A stretch of DNA of 64,000 nucleotides from Curtobacterium luteum (GTDB lineage: Bacteria; Actinomycetota; Actinomycetes; Actinomycetales; Microbacteriaceae): NCBI RefSeq assembly GCF_001475545.1, contig NZ_LDQC01000049.1:1-64000 (forward strand), written 5' to 3'. Under the pieces are notes generated by a model. It had not been told where the DNA came from. It searched no databases and saw only the letters and a program-made list of their open reading frames with translations. Below are positions 18,300 to 29,304 of the stretch, in pieces. A program made the translations under genes and the position numbers. Within the stretch, counting starts at the first letter, position 1, and each line of letters opens with the position of its first letter.

Positions 18300-20147
18300 C
18301 TACTTCTTCTTCTCCTCGACGTCGCCCGAGAGCGCCGCGATGAAGGCTTCCTGCGGCACCTCGACACGACCCACCATCTTCATGCGCTTCTTGCCCTCCT
18401 TCTGCTTCTCGAGGAGCTTGCGCTTGCGGGTGATGTCACCGCCGTAGCACTTCGCCAAGACGTCCTTGCGCATGGCGCGGATGCTCTCGCGGGCGATGAT
18501 CCGCGCGCCGATCGCAGCCTGGATGGGCACTTCGAACTGCTGCCGAGGGATGAGCTTGCGGAGCCGCTCGGTCATGAGGGTGCCGTACGCGTACGCCTTG
18601 TCGCGGTGGACGATCGCGCTGAACGCGTCCACTTGCTCGCCCTGGAGGAGGATGTCGACCTTGACGAGGTCTGCCGCCTGGTCACCCGTGGGCTCGTAGT
18701 CGAGCGACGCGTAGCCCTGCGTCTTGCTCTTGAGCTGGTCGAAGAAGTCGAAGACGATCTCGCCGAGCGGGATCTCGTACCGGATCTCGACGCGGTCCTC
18801 GCCGAGGTACTCCATGCCGAGCAGGGAGCCGCGGCGCGACTGGCAGAGCTCCATGATCGCGCCGACGTAGTCCTTCGGGGCGAGGATCGCCGCGCGCACC
18901 ATCGGCTCGCGGACCTCGACGATGCGACCGCCCGGGAACTCCGACGGGTTCGTGACCTCGGTGACGGAGTTGTCCTCGTTCGTGACCTCGTAGATCACGC
19001 TCGGAGCAGTGGTGATGAGGTCGAGGCCGAACTCGCGGCTGAGGCGCTCGGTGATGATCTCGAGGTGCAGCAGGCCGAGGAACCCGCAGCGGAACCCGAA
19101 CCCGAGCGCCACGGAGGTCTCGGGCTCGTACACGAGGGCGGCGTCGGACAGCTTGAGCTTGTCGAGTGCTTCGCGGAGGTCCGGGTAGTCGGAGCCGTCG
19201 ATCGGGTACAGCCCCGAGAACACCATCGGCTTCGGGTCGGTGTAGCCGGCCAGCGGGTCGGTCGCGGGCTTCTGCGCGCTCGTGACGGTGTCGCCGACCT
19301 TCGACTGGCGGACGTCCTTCACGCCGGTGATGAGGTACCCGACCTCGCCGACGCTGAGCCCCTTCGTCGGCTTCGGTTCCGGCGACGACACCCCGATCTC
19401 GAGGATCTCGTGTGTCGTCTTCGTGGACATCATCTGCACCTTCTCGCGCGGCGAGATGGTGCCGTCCACCATGCGGACGTAGGTGACCACGCCGCGGTAG
19501 CTGTCGTAGACGGAGTCGAAGATCATCGCGCGGGGCGGTGCGTCGACGGTGCCGACGGGCGGCGGGACCGTGCCGACCACGCGGTCGAGGAGCTCGGGGA
19601 CGCCGACGCCGGTCTTGCCGGAGACGCGCAGTACGTCCTCCGGCTTGCCGCCGATGAGCTGCGCGAGCTCGGCCGCGTACTTGTCCGGCTCGGCGGCGGG
19701 GAGGTCGATCTTGTTCAGGACCGGGATGATCTCGAGGTCGTTCTCGAGCGCCAGGTAGAGGTTCGCGAGGGTCTGCGCCTCGATCCCCTGCGCGGCGTCG
19801 ACGAGGAGGATCGCCCCCTCGCACGCGGCCAGCGAGCGCGAGACCTCGTACGAGAAGTCGACGTGCCCCGGCGTGTCGATCATGTTCAGCGCGTACGTCT
19901 TGCCGTCGAGCTCCCACGGCATGCGGACGGCCTGCGACTTGATCGTGATGCCGCGCTCACGCTCGATGTCCATGCGGTCGAGGTACTGCGCGCGCATCGC
20001 CCGTTCCTCGACGATGCCGGTGATCTGCAGCATGCGGTCGGCCAGCGTGGACTTGCCGTGGTCGATGTGCGCGATGATGCAGAAGTTGCGGATCGCCTCG
20101 GCCGGGGTCGCGGCGGGCTCGAGCGGCGCGGATGCTTGTGGGCTCAC
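18300..20147 (-). CDS. lepA: Elongation factor 4 (LepA)
   Basis: Translational GTPase that acts on stalled or mis-translocated ribosomes. It is 615 aa with G1 AHIDHGKST (26-34), [23 protein letters not shown], an EF-G-like fold and the LepA-specific C-terminal domain ([21 protein letters not shown]...[22 protein letters not shown]). It starts at GTG with GAGGA upstream. Confidence 0.97.
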   Translation of the reverse strand: MSPQASAPLEPAATPAEAIRNFCIIAHIDHGKSTLADRMLQITGIVEERAMRAQYLDRMDIERERGITIKSQAVRMPWELDGKTYALNMIDTPGHVDFSYEVSRSLAACEGAILLVDAAQGIEAQTLANLYLALENDLEIIPVLNKIDLPAAEPDKYAAELAQLIGGKPEDVLRVSGKTGVGVPELLDRVVGTVPPPVGTVDAPPRAMIFDSVYDSYRGVVTYVRMVDGTISPREKVQMMSTKTTHEILEIGVSSPEPKPTKGLSVGEVGYLITGVKDVRQSKVGDTVTSAQKPATDPLAGYTDPKPMVFSGLYPIDGSDYPDLREALDKLKLSDAALVYEPETSVALGFGFRCGFLGLLHLEIITERLSREFGLDLITTAPSVIYEVTNEDNSVTEVTNPSEFPGGRIVEVREPMVRAAILAPKDYVGAIMELCQSRRGSLLGMEYLGEDRVEIRYEIPLGEIVFDFFDQLKSKTQGYASLDYEPTGDQAADLVKVDILLQGEQVDAFSAIVHRDKAYAYGTLMTERLRKLIPRQQFEVPIQAAIGARIIARESIRAMRKDVLAKCYGGDITRKRKLLEKQKEGKKRMKMVGRVEVPQEAFIAALSGDVEEKKK

Positions 20148-20263
20148 GGTTCCTCAGGGGTCGGGACGGTCGAACGATTGTCCCACGTCCGGGCGCCGGC
20201 AGCGCGCAGTCCCGGGCCGTCGTGTGGAGACCGGGCGCAGCCCTGCGCCCTGTGCAGGAATGC

Positions 20264-20299
20264 CGGGAGGCCTGGGGCGGGGCCGCACCGCGCCTCCCG
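20264..20299 (-). terminator. GGGAGGC-type palindrome after the aminotransferase gene
   Basis: CGGGAGGC pairs with GCCTCCCG (8 bp, 20-nt loop), 42 bp past the aminotransferase stop. It is shorter than its relatives after leuA and the M20 gene but has the same core. Confidence 0.5.
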
Positions 20300-20301
20300 T
20301 C

Positions 20302-20353
20302 CGTCAGACGGTCGCCGTCGCGGCGGCTCGCGCCGTCTCGTCAGACGGTCGCC
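20302..20353. repeat. 15-bp direct repeat over the aminotransferase stop
   Basis: CGTCAGACGGTCGCC occurs at 20302-20316 and 20339-20353, 37 bp apart. The second copy holds the last codons and stop of the aminotransferase; the first is a duplicate outside the gene. Confidence 0.8.
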
Positions 20354-21507
20354 CTGGCCGGCGCAGGGAGCGCACCCAGGCCGCGTCGGAGGTCCTCCGC
20401 GGTGGCCGCCAGCGACACGCGGACCCACCCCTCGCCGGTGCGACCGAACGCGCTGCCCGGCGCCACGGCGACGTGCTCGCGGTGCAGCAGGGCGAGCGTC
20501 CACTCGGCGACGTCGCCGCCCGAGGCGTGCGAGACGTCGACCCAGAGGTAGAACGCGCCCCGTGGGTCGAGGTACCGGATGCCCACGGCGTCGAGGACCT
20601 CCTTCGCGACCTCGAGGTTCGCGCGGTAGTGCTCGCGGGCGTCCCGGACCGCCGAGTGGTCCCCGACGATCGCCGCGAGGGCCGCGTACTGGTCGGGCTC
20701 GGCGACGCAGCTGATCATCGCCTCCTGGGTGGTGCGCATCGTCGGGCCGAGGCCCTTCGGCGTCACGAGGTACCCCACCCGGACGCCCGTCATCGCGTAC
20801 GTCTTGCTCAACGAGAACGCCGAGAACACCCGGTCGTCCTCGTCCAGCGCGGCGATGCTCACGTGCCGGGTGCCGTACGTGAAGTACTCGTAGACCTCGT
20901 CGCTGACGACCCAGAGGTCGTGCCGCTTCGCGAGTGCCAGGAGATCGCGGAGCGTCTCCTCGCCGAAGACCGAGCCGAGCGGGTTCGACGGCGAGTTGAC
21001 GATGATCGCCCTGGTGCGCTCGGTGATGCTCGCCTCCAGCGCCGCGAGGTCCGGCTCGAAGCCGTGCTGCGGCGTCAGCTGGTACGGCACCGGTACCGCG
21101 CCGAGGATGTGCGCGTTCATCGTGAACGTCGTGTAGCCGGGGTCCGGCACGAGGACCTCGTCGCCCGGGCTGAGCACGAGCGTCATCGCCTGGAACAGCG
21201 CCTGCGTCGCGCCGATCGTCATCCAGACCTGCTCGAGGTCGACCTCGATGCGGTTCTCACGGAGCAGCTTCTCCCTGATCGCCTGACGGAGCGGAGCGAT
21301 CCCGCCGTTGGGTGTGTAGTCCGTGCGGTCCTCCGTCCAGGCGCGGCGCGCGGCTTCGCCGATGTGCGGCGCGACCGGGACGTCGGGCTCGCCGATCACG
21401 AGCATCGTGACGTCCGTGCCGTCCGCGCGGAGCAGTGCGGCCTGCTCGAAGACCCTCCGGATGCCGGAGGCGGGGACGGTGTCGATGCGTGGTGCGAGGG
21501 ACGGCAT
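20341..21507 (-). CDS. PLP-dependent class I aminotransferase
   Basis: A 388-aa fold-type I aminotransferase. Conserved features are the DYTPNGGIAPLRQAI substrate loop, NSPSNPLGSVF, VVSDEVYEYF, and the PLP lysine in SLSKTYAMTGVRVGY. It resembles the aspartate/alanine aminotransferase group; substrate is not certain. The ATG at 21507 has TACCGT 7 nt upstream. It is divergent from rpsT. Confidence 0.9.
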   Translation of the reverse strand: MPSLAPRIDTVPASGIRRVFEQAALLRADGTDVTMLVIGEPDVPVAPHIGEAARRAWTEDRTDYTPNGGIAPLRQAIREKLLRENRIEVDLEQVWMTIGATQALFQAMTLVLSPGDEVLVPDPGYTTFTMNAHILGAVPVPYQLTPQHGFEPDLAALEASITERTRAIIVNSPSNPLGSVFGEETLRDLLALAKRHDLWVVSDEVYEYFTYGTRHVSIAALDEDDRVFSAFSLSKTYAMTGVRVGYLVTPKGLGPTMRTTQEAMISCVAEPDQYAALAAIVGDHSAVRDAREHYRANLEVAKEVLDAVGIRYLDPRGAFYLWVDVSHASGGDVAEWTLALLHREHVAVAPGSAFGRTGEGWVRVSLAATAEDLRRGLGALPAPARATV

Positions 21508-21514
21508 GACCGCC

Positions 21515-21520
21515 ACGGTA
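21515..21520 (-). promoter_or_regulatory. -10 hexamer for the aminotransferase gene
   Basis: TACCGT, seven bases, ATG. Leaderless type; no ribosome-binding site is present. Confidence 0.45.
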
Positions 21521-21606
21521 GCGACCGCGTGTTGCCGGGCGGTTTCGGCCCGTTCGGGTGCCGTGTCGTTCCGGCGACCCGGCTCCGGTTCACGGCCTGT
21601 CGAGCT

Positions 21607-21635
21607 TTGGTCGGCAGCCCCGCGCCTGGTAGTGT
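21607..21635 (+). promoter_or_regulatory. rpsT promoter
   Basis: -35 TTGGTC (21607-21612), a 17-bp spacer and -10 TAGTGT (21630-21635). Transcription should start near 21642, giving about 100 nt of untranslated leader with two possible stems (21651-21657 with 21670-21676; 21680-21685 with 21715-21720). Confidence 0.65.
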
Positions 21636-21743
21636 TGGTGGCTGGCTTCCGCGTTCCCCGCCCACGGGTGGAACGCGATGCGACCAAGGGCCCCTCTACC
21701 CAGCGGTCGCGACCACCCGTAGAGACGAACAGGAGCAACACGC

Positions 21744-22004
21744 ATGGCGAACATCAAGTCGCAGATCAAGCGGATCAAGACCAACCTCAAGGCCACCGAG
21801 CGGAACAAGGCGTACCGTTCGGAGCTCAAGACGTACATCCGCCACACCAACGAGGCGATCGCCTCGGGCGACAAGGACAAGGCCGTCGCGGCCCTGGCCC
21901 TCGCGTCGAAGAAGCTCGACAAGGCCGTGAGCAAGGGCGTCATCCACAAGAACCAGGCCGCGAACCGCAAGTCGGCCATCGCGAAGAAGGTCTCCGCTCT
22001 CTGA
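21744..22004 (+). CDS. rpsT: 30S ribosomal protein S20
   Basis: Primary 16S rRNA-binding protein of the small subunit, 86 aa, very rich in Lys/Ala, starting [20 protein letters not shown] as in other bS20 proteins. AGGAG lies 9 nt before the ATG. It is monocistronic: strong promoter upstream and a perfect 14-bp hairpin downstream. The roughly 100-nt leader may take part in S20 autoregulation, which is known in other bacteria; this is inference here. Confidence 0.98.
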   Translation: MANIKSQIKRIKTNLKATERNKAYRSELKTYIRHTNEAIASGDKDKAVAALALASKKLDKAVSKGVIHKNQAANRKSAIAKKVSAL

Positions 22005-22020
22005 GCGTGACTCCCTGCAC

Positions 22021-22052
22021 GAAGGCCCCGCACCGTTCGGTGCGGGGCCTTC
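22021..22052 (+). terminator. rpsT terminator
   Basis: GAAGGCCCCGCACC pairs perfectly with GGTGCGGGGCCTTC around a GTTC tetraloop, 16 bp after the stop. The remaining gap to holA (22053-22185) shows no gene, only a short GGTTCG/CGAACC hairpin. Confidence 0.9.
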
Positions 22053-22185
22053 GTCGTTCCCGGGGTGCAAGGCCGGGCTGACGGAACGCGCGCGCTTCGA
22101 CGTTGCAGGGGTTGCTCGACGGCTGGTTCGTCGAACCGGTGTCGCTGGGATCGTCGGCGGACACGGACGCCCGGACGGCCAACGC

Positions 22186-23205
22186 TCAGCGGTCCTCGCC
22201 GCGCCGGGCGATGGTGCGGACCATGACCTCGAGTGCGTAGTGGGCGTCGCGCGAGCCGCCCTTCACCGCCGTGTCCGCAGCCGCGATGCTGAGGATCGCG
22301 TTCGCCAGCCCGGCCTCGCTCCACCCCGCGACGTCCCGCTGCGCACGCTGCACCTGCCACGGCGCCATCCCGAGCGCAGACGCAGCCTGCCCGCTCGACC
22401 CGCGGAACGCACTGACCTTCGCCATCGTCCGGATCTTGCTCGCGAACGCTGCGACGATCGGCACGGGTGCCTCACCCGTGGCGAGCGCGTGCCGGAGCTC
22501 CACGATCGCGGGCGCCGAACGGCCGGCGAGGGCGATGTCCGCCACCTTGAAGGCGTTCGTCTCGACGCGGCCGCCGTAGTACTTGTCGACCACCTTGTCG
22601 GTGATCTCCTCGGCGGAGTCGGCGAGGAGCTGGCGGCACGCCGCCGCGAGCTCGGCGAGGTCGTCAGCGAAGGCCGCCACGAGCGTGCGGACCGCCGACG
22701 GGGCGATCTTGCGGCGGGCGGCCCGGAACTCCGCGTTGACGAAGTCGACACGGTCGGTCTCGCGCTTGAGCTCGTCGCACTGCACCTCGACGCCCCCGCC
22801 GACGCCGCTGCGGATCGTGTCGAGCAGCTTCTTGCCGCGCATGCCACCGCCGTGCCGGAGCACGAGGGTGACGTCGTCCGCCGGGCCTTCGAGGTAGGCG
22901 ATCGTCTCCGTGATGAAGGCGTCGGTGCACTTCTCGACGTTGGTCACCCGCACGAGGCGGGGTTCGCCGAACAACGACGGACTGGCGAGCGTCGCCAGGA
23001 GCCCCGGGGCGTACTGGTCGGCCTCGAGGTCATGGATCTCGAGTGCCGGGTCCTCGCCGACGAGCAGGTCGCGCAGCACGCTGATCGCGCGGTCTGCCAG
23101 GAACGCCTCCGGCCCGGTCACGAGCACGACGGGCGCCGGTCGGACGCCCGACCACGGGACCTGATCGATCTTCGCGGCAGCGCGCGCGGGCTTCCTGGCG
23201 GGCAT
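22186..23205 (-). CDS. holA: DNA polymerase III subunit delta
   Basis: Clamp-loader delta subunit that opens the beta sliding clamp. It is 339 aa: AAA+-like N-terminal domain (PVVLVTGPEAFLADRAI...SLFGEPRLVRVTNVEKC), lid domain, and a collar domain (KVADIALAGRSAPAIVELRHALATGEAPVPIVAAFASKIRTMAKV). It starts at ATG 23205 with GGAAGGA upstream. The first 176 bp overlap the run-on reading frame of comEC. TAGGAT (23257-23252) upstream may be its own -10 element. Confidence 0.94.
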   Translation of the reverse strand: MPARKPARAAAKIDQVPWSGVRPAPVVLVTGPEAFLADRAISVLRDLLVGEDPALEIHDLEADQYAPGLLATLASPSLFGEPRLVRVTNVEKCTDAFITETIAYLEGPADDVTLVLRHGGGMRGKKLLDTIRSGVGGGVEVQCDELKRETDRVDFVNAEFRAARRKIAPSAVRTLVAAFADDLAELAAACRQLLADSAEEITDKVVDKYYGGRVETNAFKVADIALAGRSAPAIVELRHALATGEAPVPIVAAFASKIRTMAKVSAFRGSSGQAASALGMAPWQVQRAQRDVAGWSEAGLANAILSIAAADTAVKGGSRDAHYALEVMVRTIARRGEDR

Positions 23206-25795
23206 GCGGTCCTTCCGGTGCTGCGATCGGCGGTGCGCCGCTCGCGCTGACGATCCTACGGCCGACCGGCGACGCCGGACGTCGACCGGCGACGCCGGAG
23301 GTCGACCGGCGACGCCGGAGGTCGACCGGCGACGTCGGAAGTCGACCGGCGACGCCGGAGGGCGGTCGGCGATGCCGGCAGCCGACCCGCGACGCCGGAG
23401 GTCGGCCGACGGACGCGCGGTCCGACGACGGACTCGGCGCCCCCGACGACCGCTCGGTCCACACGCGCGGCCCGTCCGCTCCCGGCGCCAGGACGACCGA
23501 GCCGTGGACGTCCGTGCGGTAGACGACGGTCCCGGTCGCAGCGAGCAGGTCGAGCGTCCGACGGGTCGGATGGCCGTACGAGTTGTCGGCACCGACCCCG
23601 ATCAGGGCCACGGGCGCCCGGATCGCCCGGTAGAGCCCGGCGTCCTGGTCGGCCGAACCGTGGTGCGACACCTTCACGACGTCGACCGGCTCGAGACCTC
23701 CCCCGCCGCTGCGGGACGACGTCCGCATCCGCCGCTGCGCGGACTCGCCGAGGTCTCCGAGCAGCAGCGCGGACGGGCCCGGGGTGTCGCCGTCCCTCGG
23801 CCCGACGCGCAGGACGATGCTCGCGTCGTTCCCGGACTCGGTCGCCGTCGGCAGCGGCCAGACGACGTCGAGGAGGAGGCGCCCGAGGCCGACGGACGTC
23901 CCGGCGGCGGCGCGGAGCACGTCGGCACCGCCCTGTCGGAGCCCCTGCACCACACGGTCGTCGGCGGGACGGCCGACCGGGCCGACGAGCGCCGTCGTCA
24001 CGGAGCCCGCGACCTCGGGCACCGCTCCGACGTGGTCGCGGTCGAAGTGCGTCAGCACGAGCAGGGCGATCCGGTCGACCCGCAACAGGCGGAGACAGGC
24101 GCGCAGGAGCTCGGGCTCGTCGCCGGTGTCGACCAGCGCGACCGCCGTGCCGGAACGCAGCAGCACGGCGTCACCCTGGCCCACGTCGCACGCGGCGACG
24201 GTCCAGTCAGCGGGGACGCTCCCCCGTACGACGAGCCGTGGCACACCGATCGCCCCGACGCCGACGACCAGGACCACGGCCGACGCGAGCAACAGCCGGA
24301 CGCGGACCGACGTCCCGACGAACACCGCCACGGCGACGCCCCCGCACACCACCACCGCGAGGAGCACCCCGGACGGGCCCGACGGCCACGGCGCCGAGGC
24401 ACCGGGGAACGTCGAGGCCGTCCGAGCGACGTGACCGACGACGCTCGCCGGCACCCACGCCACGCCCGCGACGACCGCTGCTCCGCCCGGCCACACCGGC
24501 GCGACCAGGCACGATGCGAGGCCCAGGACGGTGACGACCGGAGCCAGCGGCTCCGCCAGCAGGTTCGCCGGCACACCGTAGGTCTGCAGGTGCGGTGCGA
24601 GCAGGATCGTGACCGGCCAGCACGCCACCTGCGCCGCCACGGGCACCGCGACCGCCGCCGCCACCGGAGGCCAGACCCGCCGGGCGAGCAGCGCCGTCAG
24701 CGGTGGCGCGAGGACCACGATCCCGGAGGTGGCGAGCACGGACAGGGCGAAGGCGAACGACCTCGAGTACCACGGGTCGATGGTCAGCATGCCCACGACG
24801 GCGAGGGCGATGAGCGGAACGCCACGGACCGGACGCCCCGACAGGTGCACCACGAGCACCACGACCGCCATCACGGTCGCGCGGACGATCGACGGATCGG
24901 GCCGCACCAGCACGACGAAGGCGAGCAGGAAGCCCACGGCGACGGCCGCCCGCACGACCCGGGGCAGCCCGAGCGCACGTCCGAGCAGGACCACGAGGCC
25001 GACGATCACGGCGCAGTTCGCCCCGGACACTGCGGTCAGGTGGGTGAGCGCGGTCGTCTCCATCGCGGCCTCGGTGGCCGGGTCGAGCCCGCTCCGATCG
25101 CCGATCGCCATGCCTCGCAGCAGCGCGGCCCCGGGTTCGGGGAGGTCCGCGGTGACGGCGACGAAGGCCTGCCTCGAACGGTCGGTCGCAGCGAGCAGGC
25201 CGGTTGGTGGGTCCACCCGCACCGAGCCGCGCAGGAACACGACGAACGCGGTCGGCGATCCGGGATCGTCCTGCTCGACCGACGCCGTCGCGTGGACCGT
25301 GCTGCCGGCCGCGAGTCGCCCCGGCGCGCTGGCGTCACCGTCAGGGACCAGACGGACCGGGACGTGGAGCGCCGTCACGCCGTCTGCTGCGGTCAGCGCC
25401 CCCGTCACCGACCGCGCACCCCGTTCGAGGTCACGGTCGATCGTCACCTGCACGGCACTCCGACCGCCTGGGTCGGTCAGGACGCCAGGCGACCGACGCT
25501 CCTGGCCGACGGCGACCGCGACCGAGACCAGGGCGACGAGCAGGGCGGTCGTCACGACGATGGTCACCACGGCCGCGAGCGACACGGCTCCGCCACCCCC
25601 GATGCCCCTGACGAACAGGAGCACGATCCCGACGGCCGCGACCATGCCCGCGGCGACCACCACGAGGACCGCCCGGTCCGGACTCCCGACGAGGACGGCC
25701 GACGCTCCCCAGGCGGACACCGCGGGGACCGCGATGCGCAGGTCCGCGACCCGCGCGCCGACCGTTCGTCCGACACGGGTGATGCCGTCAGACAC
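23030..25795 (-). CDS. comEC: ComEC DNA-uptake channel with MBL domain
   Basis: Inner-membrane channel and nuclease for transforming DNA. The frame is 921 codons. The N-terminal part has membrane spans and an OB-like region; the Competence domain contains the conserved ETTALTHLTAVSGANCAVI; a metallo-beta-lactamase-like domain (about 530-785) has CDVGQGDAVLLR, LTHFDRDHVGAV and VSHHGSADQDAG. After residue ~785 there is no stop: the frame crosses a 20-bp minisatellite and ends inside holA, adding about 135 Arg/Pro-rich residues unlike any ComEC domain. GTG start overlaps the comEA stop by 8 bp. The true C-terminus is the uncertain part. Confidence 0.88.
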   Translation of the reverse strand: MSDGITRVGRTVGARVADLRIAVPAVSAWGASAVLVGSPDRAVLVVVAAGMVAAVGIVLLFVRGIGGGGAVSLAAVVTIVVTTALLVALVSVAVAVGQERRSPGVLTDPGGRSAVQVTIDRDLERGARSVTGALTAADGVTALHVPVRLVPDGDASAPGRLAAGSTVHATASVEQDDPGSPTAFVVFLRGSVRVDPPTGLLAATDRSRQAFVAVTADLPEPGAALLRGMAIGDRSGLDPATEAAMETTALTHLTAVSGANCAVIVGLVVLLGRALGLPRVVRAAVAVGFLLAFVVLVRPDPSIVRATVMAVVVLVVHLSGRPVRGVPLIALAVVGMLTIDPWYSRSFAFALSVLATSGIVVLAPPLTALLARRVWPPVAAAVAVPVAAQVACWPVTILLAPHLQTYGVPANLLAEPLAPVVTVLGLASCLVAPVWPGGAAVVAGVAWVPASVVGHVARTASTFPGASAPWPSGPSGVLLAVVVCGGVAVAVFVGTSVRVRLLLASAVVLVVGVGAIGVPRLVVRGSVPADWTVAACDVGQGDAVLLRSGTAVALVDTGDEPELLRACLRLLRVDRIALLVLTHFDRDHVGAVPEVAGSVTTALVGPVGRPADDRVVQGLRQGGADVLRAAAGTSVGLGRLLLDVVWPLPTATESGNDASIVLRVGPRDGDTPGPSALLLGDLGESAQRRMRTSSRSGGGGLEPVDVVKVSHHGSADQDAGLYRAIRAPVALIGVGADNSYGHPTRRTLDLLAATGTVVYRTDVHGSVVLAPGADGPRVWTERSSGAPSPSSDRASVGRPPASRVGCRHRRPPSGVAGRLPTSPVDLRRRRSTSGVAGRRPASPVGRRIVSASGAPPIAAPEGPHARQEARARCREDRSGPVVGRPTGARRARDRAGGVPGRPRDQRAARPARRRGPGTRDP
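23261..23400. repeat. 20-bp minisatellite, 7 units
   Basis: Seven 20-bp units, consensus GTCGACCGGCGACGCCGGAG, start at 23261, 23281, 23301, 23321, 23341, 23361 and 23381. The middle four are nearly identical; the outer ones are diverged. Read on the minus strand, three units give a 20-residue peptide period (GVAGRRPASPVDLRRR type), placed at the 3' end of comEC and just upstream of holA. Confidence 0.95.
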
Positions 25796-26546
25796 GGACG
25801 CGGTCCCGCAGGTCCGCGAACTTCGCGTCACCGATGCCGCTGACGTCGAGGAGGTCCTCCACCGAGCCGAACCGCCCGTGTTCCGCACGCCAGGCGATGA
25901 TCCGTGCCGCGAGTGCCGGACCGATCCCCGGCAGGGTCTCGAGCGCGTCGGCGTCGGCGCTGTTCAGGTCGACCGCACTGTCCGCGGCGCCGGTGCCGCC
26001 GGCTCCCGAGCTGGCTCCACCGCCCGTCGCACCGCTCTCCGCACCGACACCCGGCGCGATCTCCGGCGGCGGGTCGTCCTCGCCCACGCGTGGCACGTAC
26101 ACCCGTTCACCGTCGACGACGGGACGGGCGAGGTTGAGGCGCCCGAGGTCGGCGTCGCGAGCGGCGCCGCCGGCCCGCTCCACGGCGGCGGCGACCCGAC
26201 TGCCCGCAGGCAGGCTGACGATGCCCGCATCTGCCACCGCCCCGGCGACGTGCACGACGACCACCGACGCCGACGCCGACGACGCACCCACCGACGCGGC
26301 GCCCGACGACCCGGTCGGACCCGGTGAGGCTGACGCCGGGTCCTCCGTCGCCCCGCTCACCACGACCTCGGTCGGTCCCGGTCCCCCACCCGCACCGCCG
26401 CCGCCGAGGACGACGACGGCCAGCGCGACCGCGGCGACCACCCCGGCGAGCAGCACCGCCGCCCGGGGTGTCAACGCGAGGCGCGACGACCACGAGCCCG
26501 ACGATGACGAAGGACCCGACGATGGAGGACCCGGCGACGAAGACAT
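25788..26546 (-). CDS. comEA: ComEA helix-hairpin-helix DNA receptor
   Basis: Membrane-anchored protein that binds incoming double-stranded DNA. It is 252 aa: Ser/Pro-rich N-terminus, one transmembrane helix (AAVLLAGVVAAVALAVVVL), a Gly/Ser linker, an SLBB domain (VVVVHVAGAVADAGIVSLPAGSRV), another low-complexity linker, and a C-terminal helix-hairpin-helix pair (DLNSADADALETLPGIGPALAARIIAW...VSGIGDAKFADL). The operon partner comEC follows with overlap. Confidence 0.95.
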   Translation of the reverse strand: MSSSPGPPSSGPSSSSGSWSSRLALTPRAAVLLAGVVAAVALAVVVLGGGGAGGGPGPTEVVVSGATEDPASASPGPTGSSGAASVGASSASASVVVVHVAGAVADAGIVSLPAGSRVAAAVERAGGAARDADLGRLNLARPVVDGERVYVPRVGEDDPPPEIAPGVGAESGATGGGASSGAGGTGAADSAVDLNSADADALETLPGIGPALAARIIAWRAEHGRFGSVEDLLDVSGIGDAKFADLRDRVRV

Positions 26547-26552
26547 GCCGGA

Positions 26553-26558
26553 ACGGTA
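26553..26558 (-). promoter_or_regulatory. -10 hexamer for comEA-comEC
   Basis: TACCGT, six bases (TCCGGC), then the comEA ATG. It directly abuts the leuS terminator hairpin, so the competence operon probably has its own leaderless promoter. Confidence 0.5.
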
Positions 26559-26587
26559 CGGAGCCCGGCCGTCCGGCCGGGCTCCGT
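26558..26587 (-). terminator. leuS terminator
   Basis: A perfect 13-bp stem (ACGGAGCCCGGCC with GGCCGGGCTCCGT) and a GTCC loop, 76 bp past the leuS stop and 11 bp before the comEA start. Confidence 0.8.
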
Positions 26588-26663
26588 CAGTGCCACCGGT
26601 GGAGAACCCGACCGGTACGCCCCGCAGTGCAGGAACGCGTGCGGAACCGCGTGCAGCCCCGCG

Positions 26664-29219
<2,556 letters not shown>

Positions 29220-29304
29220 GGTCAACAAGGGTACAAGGCCTGGAGGCTCGGCCCGGCCCCGAGACGTCCCCGCCGGCCCGCCAGGTGGCGGCTGAGCAGC
29301 CGCG

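Noticed and set aside
22053-22185. Possible tRNA remnant (GGTTCG-T-CGAACC like a T-arm)
   Set aside because: No acceptor, D or anticodon stem can be built around it; it is a plain short hairpin.
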